Source: Bacillota bacterium (GTDB taxonomy: Bacteria; Bacillota; Clostridia; Oscillospirales; Oscillospiraceae). From it: 9,077 nt of DNA. Positions 1 through 6,600 of the stretch are shown one piece after another (position 1 is the first letter of the stretch; each line of letters begins with the position of its first letter). Both the position numbers and the translations under genes were made by a program. The DNA lies in contig JAEWML010000166.1 in the NCBI GenBank assembly GCA_023393155.1, positions 1-9,077 on the forward strand. Direction: 5' to 3'. The notes beneath the pieces were generated by a model. That model had not been told where the DNA came from. It made no database searches and saw only the letters and a program-made list of their open reading frames with translations.

Positions 1-524
1 GTCAAAACGTCCACGTCGCTGTCGCCCACGTAAACGGCCGCCGCCACCGAAACGCCCAGCTCCGAAAGCAGGTCGAACACCCCGGCGGGGTCCGGCTTTG
101 CGGGAATCCCATCCCGCTTTCCGCGAACCGCGTCAAACACGTCCCCGAAGTAATGCCGCACCAGCGCGGGGCAGAAATCGTCCGCCTTATTGGAGAAGAC
201 AGCCAGCTTCATTCCCGCCTTCCGGAGAGCCGCCAGCGTCTCCAACACACCGGGGTAGGGCGCGGTCTTGTCCATTTTATGGGCGTCGTAATAGTCCATA
301 AACCGGCGGACGGACTCCGCCATTCCCTCCGGCGTGCGCTCTCTCTCTGGGGTAAAGCGCTCCGCCAGCTTGGGGATTCCGTTGCCCACCATATGGCGGA
401 TTTCGCCGCTCGTAAAGGTCGTCCAACCGTTTTCCCGGCAGACGTGGTTGGCCGCGTCGGTCAAATCGTCCAGCGTGTTCAGCAGCGTACCGTCCAAATC
501 AAAAATTGCCGCTTGAAACATCAT
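1..524 (-). CDS. gph: HAD-family phosphatase, phosphoglycolate phosphatase type (3' end outside window)
   Basis: The visible 174 residues are the N-terminal part of a haloacid dehalogenase hydrolase; related proteins are about 210-220 residues, so roughly 40 are missing past the window edge. Motif I is DLDGT (residues 9-13, with Asp9 as expected nucleophile and Asp11 as acid/base), motif II is SNK (111-113), the motif III lysine lies in KPDP (143-146), and the acidic motif IV is GDSD (167-170). An alpha-helical cap of the Gph type sits between motifs I and II. The family removes phosphate from phosphoglycolate or similar small phosphoesters in the cytoplasm; the true substrate cannot be read here. 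Two in-frame ATG codons stand side by side (524 and 521), preceded by a weak GGGG ribosome site. It lies downstream of metK on the same strand, but a strong hairpin between them suggests largely separate transcription. Confidence 0.85.
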   Translation of the reverse strand, partial: MMFQAAIFDLDGTLLNTLDDLTDAANHVCRENGWTTFTSGEIRHMVGNGIPKLAERFTPERERTPEGMAESVRRFMDYYDAHKMDKTAPYPGVLETLAALRKAGMKLAVFSNKADDFCPALVRHYFGDVFDAVRGKRDGIPAKPDPAGVFDLLSELGVSVAAAVYVGDSDVDVL

Positions 525-559
525 ACATCCCCGTTTCTCTTAAAAAGCTGATTCTATCC

Positions 560-578
560 CCGGCGGAATCTCCGCCGG
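560..578 (-). repeat. GC-rich inverted repeat in the metK-gph gap
   Basis: CCGGCGGA (560-567) and TCCGCCGG (571-578) form an 8-bp perfect inverted repeat with a 3-nt loop, followed on the plus strand by more GCCG/CCGCC units up to about 610. A second, imperfect one lies at 659-680 (CCGGGAC and GTCCCCGG around an A-rich loop). Neither is followed by a T run on either strand, so I do not call them terminators. They fall in the 273-bp gap upstream of gph; a TAGAAT sequence on the minus strand (551-556) could be a -10 box, but no good -35 box goes with it. No gene is seen in this gap. Confidence 0.4.
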
Positions 579-746
579 CTGTGCCGCCGGTTCCGCCGTT
601 CTCTCCGCCGATGACAACACGGCCATCTTACCACAATTCCCCCGCCGGGACAAGCGCGCCGGGACATAAAAAGTCCCCGGTCCCTTCAACGGCCCCATCT
701 TCGGCGGGTTCCTTTTCTGGGTCCTTCACCTGGCTCCTTCGCGCGG

Positions 747-780
747 AAAGCGCGCCGGGGAAAAGCCTTCCCCGGCGCGC
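747..780 (-). terminator. Probable intrinsic terminator of metK
   Basis: A perfect 13-bp stem, GCGCGCCGGGGAA (750-762) with TTCCCCGGCGCGC (768-780) around a 5-nt loop, begins 18 bases after the metK stop codon. On the minus strand it is followed only by TTT and then CC, so the U tract is short; the very GC-rich stem may make up for this. Confidence 0.65.
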
Positions 781-797
781 CCGTTTTCTAAAGTTTC

Positions 798-1982
798 TTA
801 TTTCACAGCGGTCTTCAGTGCTTCCACCCGGTCGGTGTCCTCCCACTTCATGCCAAGGTCCGTGCGGCCCATGTGGCCGTATGCCGCAAGCTTGCGGTAG
901 ATGGGCCTGCGCAGGTCCAAATCCCGGATGATGGCGGTGGGCCGCAGGTCGAACACCTTGCGAACGGCGCGCTCCAGCACATCGTCCCCCACCGTGCCGG
1001 TGCCGAAGGTATCCACCAGAATGCTCACAGGCCGGGCCACGCCGATGGCGTAGGCCAGCTCCACCTGACAGCGCCGGGCAAGACCCGCCGCCACAATGTT
1101 CTTCGCCACATACCGGGCGGCGTAGGCTGCGGAGCGGTCTACCTTGGTGGGGTCCTTTCCGGAAAAGCAGCCGCCGCCGTGAGGGGCGCTGCCGCCGTAG
1201 GTATCCACAATGATTTTCCGGCCCGTCAGCCCCGTGTCCGCCGCAGGCCCGCCCTTGACAAAGCGGCCGGTTGGATTGACATAATACTTGGTGTCGCCGT
1301 CCAGCATGTCGGCGGGAATCACCGCTTTAATGACATGGGTAAGCATGTCCGCGCGGATGGTGTCAAGAGAGGTGTCCGGGTCGTGCTGGGTGGAGATGAC
1401 CACGGTGTCCACCCGCACGGGGCGGTTGTTCTCGTCGTACTCCACCGTGACCTGACTTTTGCCGTCCGGGCGGAGATAGCGGAGCTGACCGCTCTTGCGC
1501 ACCTCCGTCAGCCGCAGGGCAAGCTTCTGGGCAAGAGACAACGGCAGGGGCATCAGCTCCGGCGTTTCGTCGCAGGCATAGCCGAACATCATGCCCTGAT
1601 CGCCCGCGCCGTTGGAAAGCTCCCCGTCGCCGGACTCCTTGCTCTCCAGGGATTTGTCCACGCCAAGGGCGATGTCGTCGGACTGCTCGTCGATGGAGGT
1701 GATGACGGCGCAGGTGTCGCAGTCAAACCCGTACTTGCCCCGGTCATAGCCGATCTCCCGAACCACCTCCCGGGCAATCTTGGGAATGTCCACGTAGCAG
1801 GAGGTGGTAATCTCGCCCATCACGTGAATGAGGCCCGTGCAGGCCGTGGTTTCGCAGGCCACGCGGCCCTGAGGGTCCTTCTCCAGAATCGCGTCCAGCA
1901 CCGCGTCGGAAATCTGGTCGCAGATTTTGTCCGGGTGCCCCTCGGTCACGGATTCGGAGGTGAATAAATAGTGTCTTGCCAT
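798..1982 (-). CDS. metK: S-adenosylmethionine synthase (methionine adenosyltransferase)
   Basis: This cytoplasmic enzyme makes S-adenosylmethionine from ATP and methionine, releasing phosphate and pyrophosphate. The 394-residue length is normal for bacterial MetK. Visible hallmarks are GHPDK (15-19) near the N-terminus, the first family signature [12 protein letters not shown] (125-136), and the glycine-rich loop GGGCFSGKD (269-277), followed by [10 protein letters not shown]. The loop usually reads GGGAFSGKD, so Cys272 stands in for alanine. An ATG reading further upstream (to 2126) would add 48 residues, but that stretch is the riboswitch expression platform; ATG 1982 matches the family N-terminus and has AAAGGA (1993-1998) ten bases upstream. 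Transcription starts at a strong promoter about 215 bp upstream and passes a SAM-I riboswitch, so the product represses its own gene by attenuation. Recognition is near certain. Confidence 0.98.
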   Translation of the reverse strand: MARHYLFTSESVTEGHPDKICDQISDAVLDAILEKDPQGRVACETTACTGLIHVMGEITTSCYVDIPKIAREVVREIGYDRGKYGFDCDTCAVITSIDEQSDDIALGVDKSLESKESGDGELSNGAGDQGMMFGYACDETPELMPLPLSLAQKLALRLTEVRKSGQLRYLRPDGKSQVTVEYDENNRPVRVDTVVISTQHDPDTSLDTIRADMLTHVIKAVIPADMLDGDTKYYVNPTGRFVKGGPAADTGLTGRKIIVDTYGGSAPHGGGCFSGKDPTKVDRSAAYAARYVAKNIVAAGLARRCQVELAYAIGVARPVSILVDTFGTGTVGDDVLERAVRKVFDLRPTAIIRDLDLRRPIYRKLAAYGHMGRTDLGMKWEDTDRVEALKTAVK

Positions 1983-2038
1983 GATAAATTCGTCCTTTCT
2001 TTTGTTCCAGCCGCCGTGGGGCGGCGCCGCCGAAGCGC

Positions 2039-2071
2039 AAAAACGCACACCTTCCAACAAAGAAAGTGTGC
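2039..2071 (-). terminator. Riboswitch-controlled intrinsic terminator in the metK leader
   Basis: On the minus strand GCACACTTTC (2071-2062) pairs with GAAGGTGTGC (2054-2045) in a 10-bp stem with one G-U pair and a 7-nt loop, followed by GTTTTTG. Just upstream, GCAAAAG and CTTTTGC (2085-2070) form a competing hairpin that shares two bases with the terminator stem; extended by GAGG from the 3' strand of P1 it could act as the antiterminator (inference). SAM binding would free the terminator. Confidence 0.9.
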
Positions 2072-2086
2072 AAAAGTTCTTTTGCT

Positions 2087-2179
2087 CCTCATCTGTCGGA
2101 TTCCGCCGGATTTGGCACCTTGTCAAAGACAGGTTGCCGTGGTTTCATCGGGCCGTTCCCTCCGCCACTCTTGATAAGG
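2087..2179 (-). promoter_or_regulatory. SAM-I (S-box) riboswitch aptamer controlling metK
   Basis: Reading the minus strand from 2179, the core matches the S-box pattern closely: CTTATCAAGAG at the start, then GGAGGGA, GGCCCGATGAAACC, CGGCAACC, AAGGTGCCAAATCC and the closing CAGATGAGG. P1 pairs CCUUAUC (2179-2173) with GAUGAGG (2093-2087), 7 bp with one G-U pair. The family binds S-adenosylmethionine and, in Bacillota, usually ends transcription of methionine and SAM genes when SAM is plentiful. Here a terminator follows at once and metK is the gene controlled, so this is direct product feedback. Confidence 0.97.
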
Positions 2180-2196
2180 GATTCAATTGTGGAAAT

Positions 2197-2225
2197 ATCA
2201 TATAAAATCTTTTCCCACTTGTCAA
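2197..2225 (-). promoter_or_regulatory. Promoter of the metK transcript
   Basis: On the minus strand there is a perfect -35 box TTGACA (2225-2220), a spacer of exactly 17 bases, and a -10 box TATGAT (2202-2197, one mismatch). Transcription would begin about 7 bases downstream, a few bases before the riboswitch P1 helix, which fits an S-box leader. Confidence 0.88.
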
Positions 2226-2267
2226 GCCGCAATTCAAAAAATTTGCTGTTTCTATAAAAATACGGCC

Positions 2268-2284
2268 TTAAATTGGAAATTTAA
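2268..2284. promoter_or_regulatory. AT-rich palindrome between divergent promoters, possible operator
   Basis: TTAAATT-GGA-AATTTAA is a perfect 7-bp inverted repeat with a 3-nt centre. It lies between the metK promoter and the rhomboid-like gene's promoter, ten bases upstream of the latter's -35 region. It has the size and place of a dimeric regulator site, but AT-rich gaps yield such palindromes by chance and no regulator gene is in view. Confidence 0.3.
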
Positions 2285-2293
2285 AAATTATAC

Positions 2294-2322
2294 ATGACTT
2301 TTCCGCCCAACCCGGTTATAAT
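2294..2322 (+). promoter_or_regulatory. Promoter of the rhomboid-like gene
   Basis: A perfect TATAAT (2317-2322) lies 40 bases before the TTG start. The best -35 match at 17-base spacing is ATGACT (2294-2299), which agrees with TTGACA at four of six positions. Confidence 0.7.
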
Positions 2323-2361
2323 GTCTCTTGTATTTTACCTGTATGCTTGGAGGGTCCTGCA

Positions 2362-3234
2362 TTGAAAAAGCTTAACAGCGCCGTGGATCGGTTCGCCTAT
2401 AACCACCCCCGGTTCGGCATTCCCAATCTGATGAAATATGTTGTGGCGGGCAATGTGATTGCGTTTTTGCTGCTCCGGTTCAGCAGCAGCGCCGCCGTCT
2501 CCTTTCTCGCCTTTTCCCCTTACCATGTGCTTCACGGGGAAATCTGGCGGCTCATAACCTTTATTTTCTTGCCCGTCAACGCCAGCAACATTTTCTTTCT
2601 GATTCTGTCCCTTTATTTTTACTATTGGATCGGCAATCTTTTGGAGCGGGAATGGGGCACGCCCAAGTTCACGCTGTACTATCTTTCGGGCATGGTGCTG
2701 TCCGTTCTGACGGGCTTGATCGTGTATTTCACCGGCGGCACCGGTATTATTTACGGCGCTTTCTACATCAATCTGTCCATGTTCTTCGCCTTTGCCGTTT
2801 TGTATCCTGATCTTCAGATACTGTTGTTTTTTGTCATCCCCGTGAAGGTAAAGTGGCTGGCCTGGCTGGATGCGGCGCTGTTTGCCGTGAATATTCTGTC
2901 CGCAGCCTTTCAACTGGACCTGCTGGGCGCGTTGCTGCCGGTGGTGGCGATGCTGAACTTTTTCGTCTTCTTCTGGACGGAAATCACCGGTGTGGTTTCC
3001 CGCCATCGGCGCTACGCCGCCCATGCGAATTCCCACCGCACCGTCCAGTTCAAGTCCGCCGCCAAGCAGCAGGAAAAAAAGGCCCGGGAGCAGGGCTATC
3101 ACCACAAGTGCTCTGTCTGCGGCCGGACGGACGCGGAGTATCCCAACCTCCAGTTCCGATACTGCTCCCGCTGCACGGGCTACCACTGCTTCTGCGAGGA
3201 CCACATTTTTAATCACGAGCATTTCACCTCTTGA
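2362..3234 (+). CDS. Rhomboid-like membrane protein without visible catalytic serine, with C-terminal Cys/His metal-binding module
   Basis: The start is TTG 2362, chosen because GGAGGG (2349-2354) lies 7 bases upstream; an in-frame TTG at 2347 overlaps the ribosome site. The 290-residue product has about six hydrophobic segments (roughly 26-45, 72-92, 104-123, 128-148, 151-180, 187-206). GEIWRLITFIFLP (59-71) resembles the first loop of rhomboid proteases, and FAFAVLYPD (142-150) resembles the end of their serine-bearing helix. Aligning by eye on that segment, the active-site GASG becomes GAFY (132-135), and no helix shows the usual catalytic histidine. It therefore looks like a pseudo-protease that may bind membrane proteins. 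A basic stretch (213-242) leads to a cytoplasmic-type module with Cys250, Cys253, Cys268, Cys271, His275, Cys276, Cys278, His281, His285 and His287, probably binding one or two zinc ions. It is transcribed divergently from metK; no functional link is evident. Confidence 0.8.
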   Translation: MKKLNSAVDRFAYNHPRFGIPNLMKYVVAGNVIAFLLLRFSSSAAVSFLAFSPYHVLHGEIWRLITFIFLPVNASNIFFLILSLYFYYWIGNLLEREWGTPKFTLYYLSGMVLSVLTGLIVYFTGGTGIIYGAFYINLSMFFAFAVLYPDLQILLFFVIPVKVKWLAWLDAALFAVNILSAAFQLDLLGALLPVVAMLNFFVFFWTEITGVVSRHRRYAAHANSHRTVQFKSAAKQQEKKAREQGYHHKCSVCGRTDAEYPNLQFRYCSRCTGYHCFCEDHIFNHEHFTS

Positions 3235-3260
3235 CAGTGGTTAAAAATTTTCATTATTAA
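3231..3260 (+). promoter_or_regulatory. Possible promoter overlapping the rhomboid-like stop codon
   Basis: A perfect TTGACA (3231-3236) contains the TGA stop of the preceding gene. At 18-base spacing lies TATTAA (3255-3260), four of six matches to TATAAT, within a very AT-rich stretch. If used, transcription would begin near 3267. Confidence 0.4.
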
Positions 3261-3266
3261 ATTTTT

Positions 3267-3348
3267 TGCGCGTTTCACTCATTGCCTGCGGGTGATGCAA
3301 AGTGAGGCCCCGGGGAAGTAACTTTCCCGGGGCCTTTGCGTTTGTCTT
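3267..3348 (+). ncRNA. Candidate small RNA, or structured 3' end of the rhomboid-like mRNA
   Basis: Between a possible promoter and an intrinsic terminator lies a compact hairpin: TCACT-CATTGCC (3275-3286) pairs with GGTGATG (3291-3297) and, across a CAA bulge, AGTGA (3301-3305). The loop TGCG closed by C-G is a UNCG-type extra-stable tetraloop. The terminator stem follows directly. About 80 nt of RNA would be almost wholly structured. It matches no RNA family I recognise, and it may simply be a stabilised mRNA 3' end. Confidence 0.35.
3305..3348 (+). terminator. Intrinsic terminator after the rhomboid-like gene
   Basis: AGGCCCCGGGGAA (3305-3317) pairs with TTTCCCGGGGCCT (3323-3335) in a 13-bp stem with one G-U pair and a 5-nt loop GTAAC. 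It is followed by TTTGCGTTTGTCTTTTT, a T-rich tail on the plus strand. It separates the rhomboid-like gene from the large fusion gene. Confidence 0.85.
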
Positions 3349-3500
3349 TTTCCCTCCGGCCGCACGCAGGGTGCACTCTTCCTGCGAAATGCTTTCCCCC
3401 GGGGAAAGGACGGGGACAGGGTGCTTTTGCCGTTTTTCCTAAAACCCACATAAAAATTCAGCAATTCCGCCAAAGGTGAAGAAAAAGCCGCCGCCGTCTT
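3349..3500 (+). other. Noncoding gap with small inverted repeats
   Basis: No gene is seen. Two small hairpins stand out: CGCAGG...CCTGCG (about 3366-3387, 10-nt loop) and CTTTCCC-CCG-GGGAAAG (3392-3408). The second resembles the CCGGGGAA stems of the two terminators in this window but lacks a T run on either strand. CAGGGTGC occurs twice, at 3367-3374 and 3417-3424; at 8 bases this may be chance. Confidence 0.45.
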
Positions 3501-3527
3501 TTGTACGGAGCAAAATCGCTGTATAAT
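3501..3527 (+). promoter_or_regulatory. Probable promoter of the multidomain gene
   Basis: A perfect TATAAT (3522-3527) is preceded by TTGTAC (3501-3506) at a short 15-base spacing; the -35 match is only three of six, so either the promoter is weak or an activator helps. Transcription would start near 3534 and give a leader of about 140 nt. Confidence 0.5.
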
Positions 3528-3533
3528 AATTGG

Positions 3534-3675
3534 AAAGCTGCAATCATACGCGATTTTAACGATATGCCGCGTGGGCGCTTTGGGCCTTGGGCAGCATCAC
3601 ACCAATATGGGCGGAATTTCCGCCCGCGCCGCCGGAGTCGCAAGCGCGTCCGGACGGGCGGATCGGAGGAAGTTT
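3534..3675 (+). promoter_or_regulatory. Long GC-rich leader of the multidomain gene
   Basis: The leader contains GGGCGG-aattt-CCGCCC (3609-3625) and the palindrome CGTCCGGACG (3647-3656), just before the ribosome site GGAGG (3665-3669). The reading frame stays open upstream through 3571, adding 35 codons of low-complexity residues, but no ribosome site precedes GTG 3571 or ATG 3607, so I treat it as untranslated. I do not recognise a known riboswitch in it. Confidence 0.4.
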
Positions 3676-6600
3676 ATGGAGCGTGTCAACCCGCTGACGG
3701 AAAAATTAGTCCGTGCTTTTTCATCGCAGACCTTTTTGCGCAAGCTGGCCATGAGCGGGGCGGACGCCGCCGCGCTGATTCTGCCCCGGGAGTGGGACGA
3801 GGCGCTTGCCCCTCTGCGCGCCCTTGAAAAGCGACTGACCTGCGAGGACGTGCTGGCGCTGGCCCTCCCCCTGCTGAACCGGCTGACGGTTCCCCCCAGA
3901 GAGGGCTGGATGGACTATGCCTATCGCGTGGCGGTGTCTTTGCTGTACGATTCATCGGACGTGGAGCACACCGCCAAGCAGCGCGACGGGGCCTTGTGCT
4001 ATCTCAACATTTTGCAGATCCTTCTGGACGCGGAGCGGGAGGCGCTCCCCTTCGACCCCCAGTTTGACTTTGCCTTCTGCACGGAGGAAGAGCTTTCCCA
4101 TAGCGGCACGGCGGAGGAATACCGCCAGTTTTTGGTGCGCTTTCGGGGCGAGTATGTATATGAGGCCATGCGCCTTGGCCGGGATGTGACGCCCTTCCGC
4201 ACGCTGGAGCACATCGCCGGGGTCCACCATGTGGCCATGAGCATTATGCGGCCCTACCACGCGGCGGGCGGGTCCGTGGACCTCCCTTTGCTCTCTGCCG
4301 CCGCTGCGGGCCACGACATCGGAAAATTCGGCTGCAAGGCCGGGGAGCGGGTGCCCTACCTCCACTACCACTACACCGACCAGTGGTTTTCCCAGCGGGG
4401 GATGGAAACCATCGGCCTCATCGCCGCCAACCATTCCGTGTGGGATTTGGAGCTTGAAAACCTGTCCTCAGAGTCCCTGGCACTGGTGTACGCCGACTTC
4501 CGGGTGAAACAGTCCCGGGACGAGAGCGGGCAGGAAATTGCCCGCATCTATTCCATTCAGGAAGCCTTTGACGTGATTCTGGACAAGCTTGACAACGTGA
4601 GCTACGCCAAGGAGCAGCGCTATCGCCACGTCTATGCAAAGCTTCTGGATTTTGAGAATTATGTCCGCTCCTTCGGCGCGGACGTGCGCCTTGAGGGAAA
4701 CAGCACGCCGCCCCCGCCCAAAACCGACCCGGCCTTGATGCGCCCGGATCAGGTGGCCTCGGCCCTGCGGCTGACGGCGGTGGACCACAACCTCCGCCTG
4801 ATGCATCGGCTGGGCCACGAGCGGCTGTTCGCCAACATTCTGGAATCCGCCCGCAGCGAGCAGAGTGCCGCGCGGCTGGGGGCATATCTGGGGATTTTTG
4901 AGGAATATTTCACCTATTGGTCCCATTCCCAAAAGGAGCAAACCCTGGAATTTCTCTACGATCTGCTGCTGATTCCCGACGGCGGCGTTCGCCGCCGGGC
5001 GGCTGCCCTGCTGGGCCGGGTGCTGGCGGGCTTCAACTCCGGCTATAAAAAGGAGCGGCCCGGCGGGGCGGAGCCGGACCCGGCAAACCGGCGGCCCTTC
5101 GCCCTGTGGAAGGACTATCTCTCCCGCCTGATTTATCCCGACCACCGGCTAACCCCCGCCCAGATCAGCAAAATCCGCTACGCCGCCAAGCTGACGGTGG
5201 ATTCCCTGCTGAACCACGCCTCCGGGGCGGACCGGTGCGTCTTTGCCGCCGAGCTGTTCCGCCACTACGCGGACCCCCGCGCCGTGGAGGAGGGGGCGGC
5301 CTTCGCCCTGATGGACACGGTGGTGAGCTTTCCCCTGTCCCAATGCGGGGGAGACGAGCTGCGGACTTTTGCCGACTTTGCCCTGTACTGGCTGGAAAAC
5401 GGCGCGGAAAAGCAAAAGGCCGCCGCCATGCGCCTTTTGCGCCACCTGCTGGAGGCCCTGCCGGAGGGAGCGGAAACGCGGACGCGCATCCGCGCCGCCG
5501 TGGCGGAGGTGGATTGCGACGTAAGCACACCCCTTTTGTTTTTACAGAGCCAGCTAGGCCGTCGGCTGGGGCTGGACACGGCGGAGCAGGACGGCTTTTT
5601 GAGCCGGCAGAGCGCCGTCAGCGGCGTATTTCTGGATAACCTGAAAACCGCCACGCCATGGATTTTGAAGGCCGTGGGCGTGGAGTACCTGCTGGAACAG
5701 GTGGAGCTGGGCAACCACCAGAACGTGCTCCACATCGCCACTCATTTTTCAAACCTGATGAAGGTCAGCGAAAACATGGTGGTCCGGCAGGCGGCGGGCG
5801 CCTCCCTTTTAAGCCTTGCCCCGGTGCTGACGCCTGCGAGGCGGAACGAAATTGCCGTGGAGCTTTCCAAATCCCTGGAAACAGGGGATGCGGACAGCTC
5901 GAAATACATCCCCGAATATCTGGGCCGTTTTTCTCTTTGGCTCCCGCCGGGAGAGCTGGACGAGCTGGTGGGCCAGATGGAATTTCTGCTCTCCACGCCC
6001 TTGGCGGGAGTGGTGTCGGCGGCGCTGCGAACCGTCGGCTCGATGCTGGAATACTACGCGGTATACCAGCAGCGCTTCAACGAGGACGAATACGCCGTCT
6101 CCGCCCGGCGGGACCGGCTGGCGGGCCTGCTGCTGCGGGGCCTTGCCTCCTGCCGGGAGTCCGTCCGCCAGACCACCCTTCACATTCTGGGAGACGGGCT
6201 GTTTGCCTCTGACGCCTTGGACTTCGAGGATAAGGAAGCCCTGTTTGTCCTGATGTCCAAAAAAATTCTCTTCCTCATGAACGAGATTTCCGAGCGGGAG
6301 CTGACGTTTTTTTACGCCGCGGCCACTCTCTCCCACATTTACCGCTTCATTCTGGCCCACGAGCTGGACGACGGGCCCTTCCGCTTTTCTCCCCCGCCCG
6401 CGGCAGCGTTTTTCCCCGGCACTTTCGACCCCTTTTCCCTGTCTCACAAGGGGATTGTGCAAGCCATCCGGGATTTGGGCTTCGAGGTCTATCTCGCCAT
6501 CGACGAGTTTTCGTGGTCGAAAAAAGCGCAGCCCTCTCTGGTCCGGAGGCAGATTGTGTCCATGTCCGTGGCGGATCAGTTCGGCGTGTACCTCTTTCCC

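Noticed and set aside
506..931. 141-codon plus-strand frame in the metK-gph gap
   Set aside because: It crosses the terminator hairpin and the end of metK antisense, and is proline- and serine-rich with no ribosome site.
873..1967. 364-codon plus-strand frame across metK
   Set aside because: Exactly antisense to metK, whose family signatures are unmistakable; the product is rich in Gly, Ala, His and Val without any domain.
1983..2126. 48-codon N-terminal extension of metK
   Set aside because: The bases form the riboswitch terminator and leader, and MetK proteins begin near [11 protein letters not shown]; a ribosome site precedes ATG 1982.
2335..3222. 295-codon minus-strand frame across the rhomboid-like gene
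   Set aside because: Antisense shadow; the plus frame has membrane helices, a Cys/His module, a ribosome site and a promoter.
3392..3408. CTTTCCC/GGGAAAG hairpin as a second terminator
   Set aside because: No T run follows on either strand.
3571..3675. 35-codon N-terminal extension of the multidomain protein
   Set aside because: No ribosome site precedes GTG 3571 or ATG 3607, the residues are low complexity, and GGAGG lies at ideal spacing before ATG 3676.
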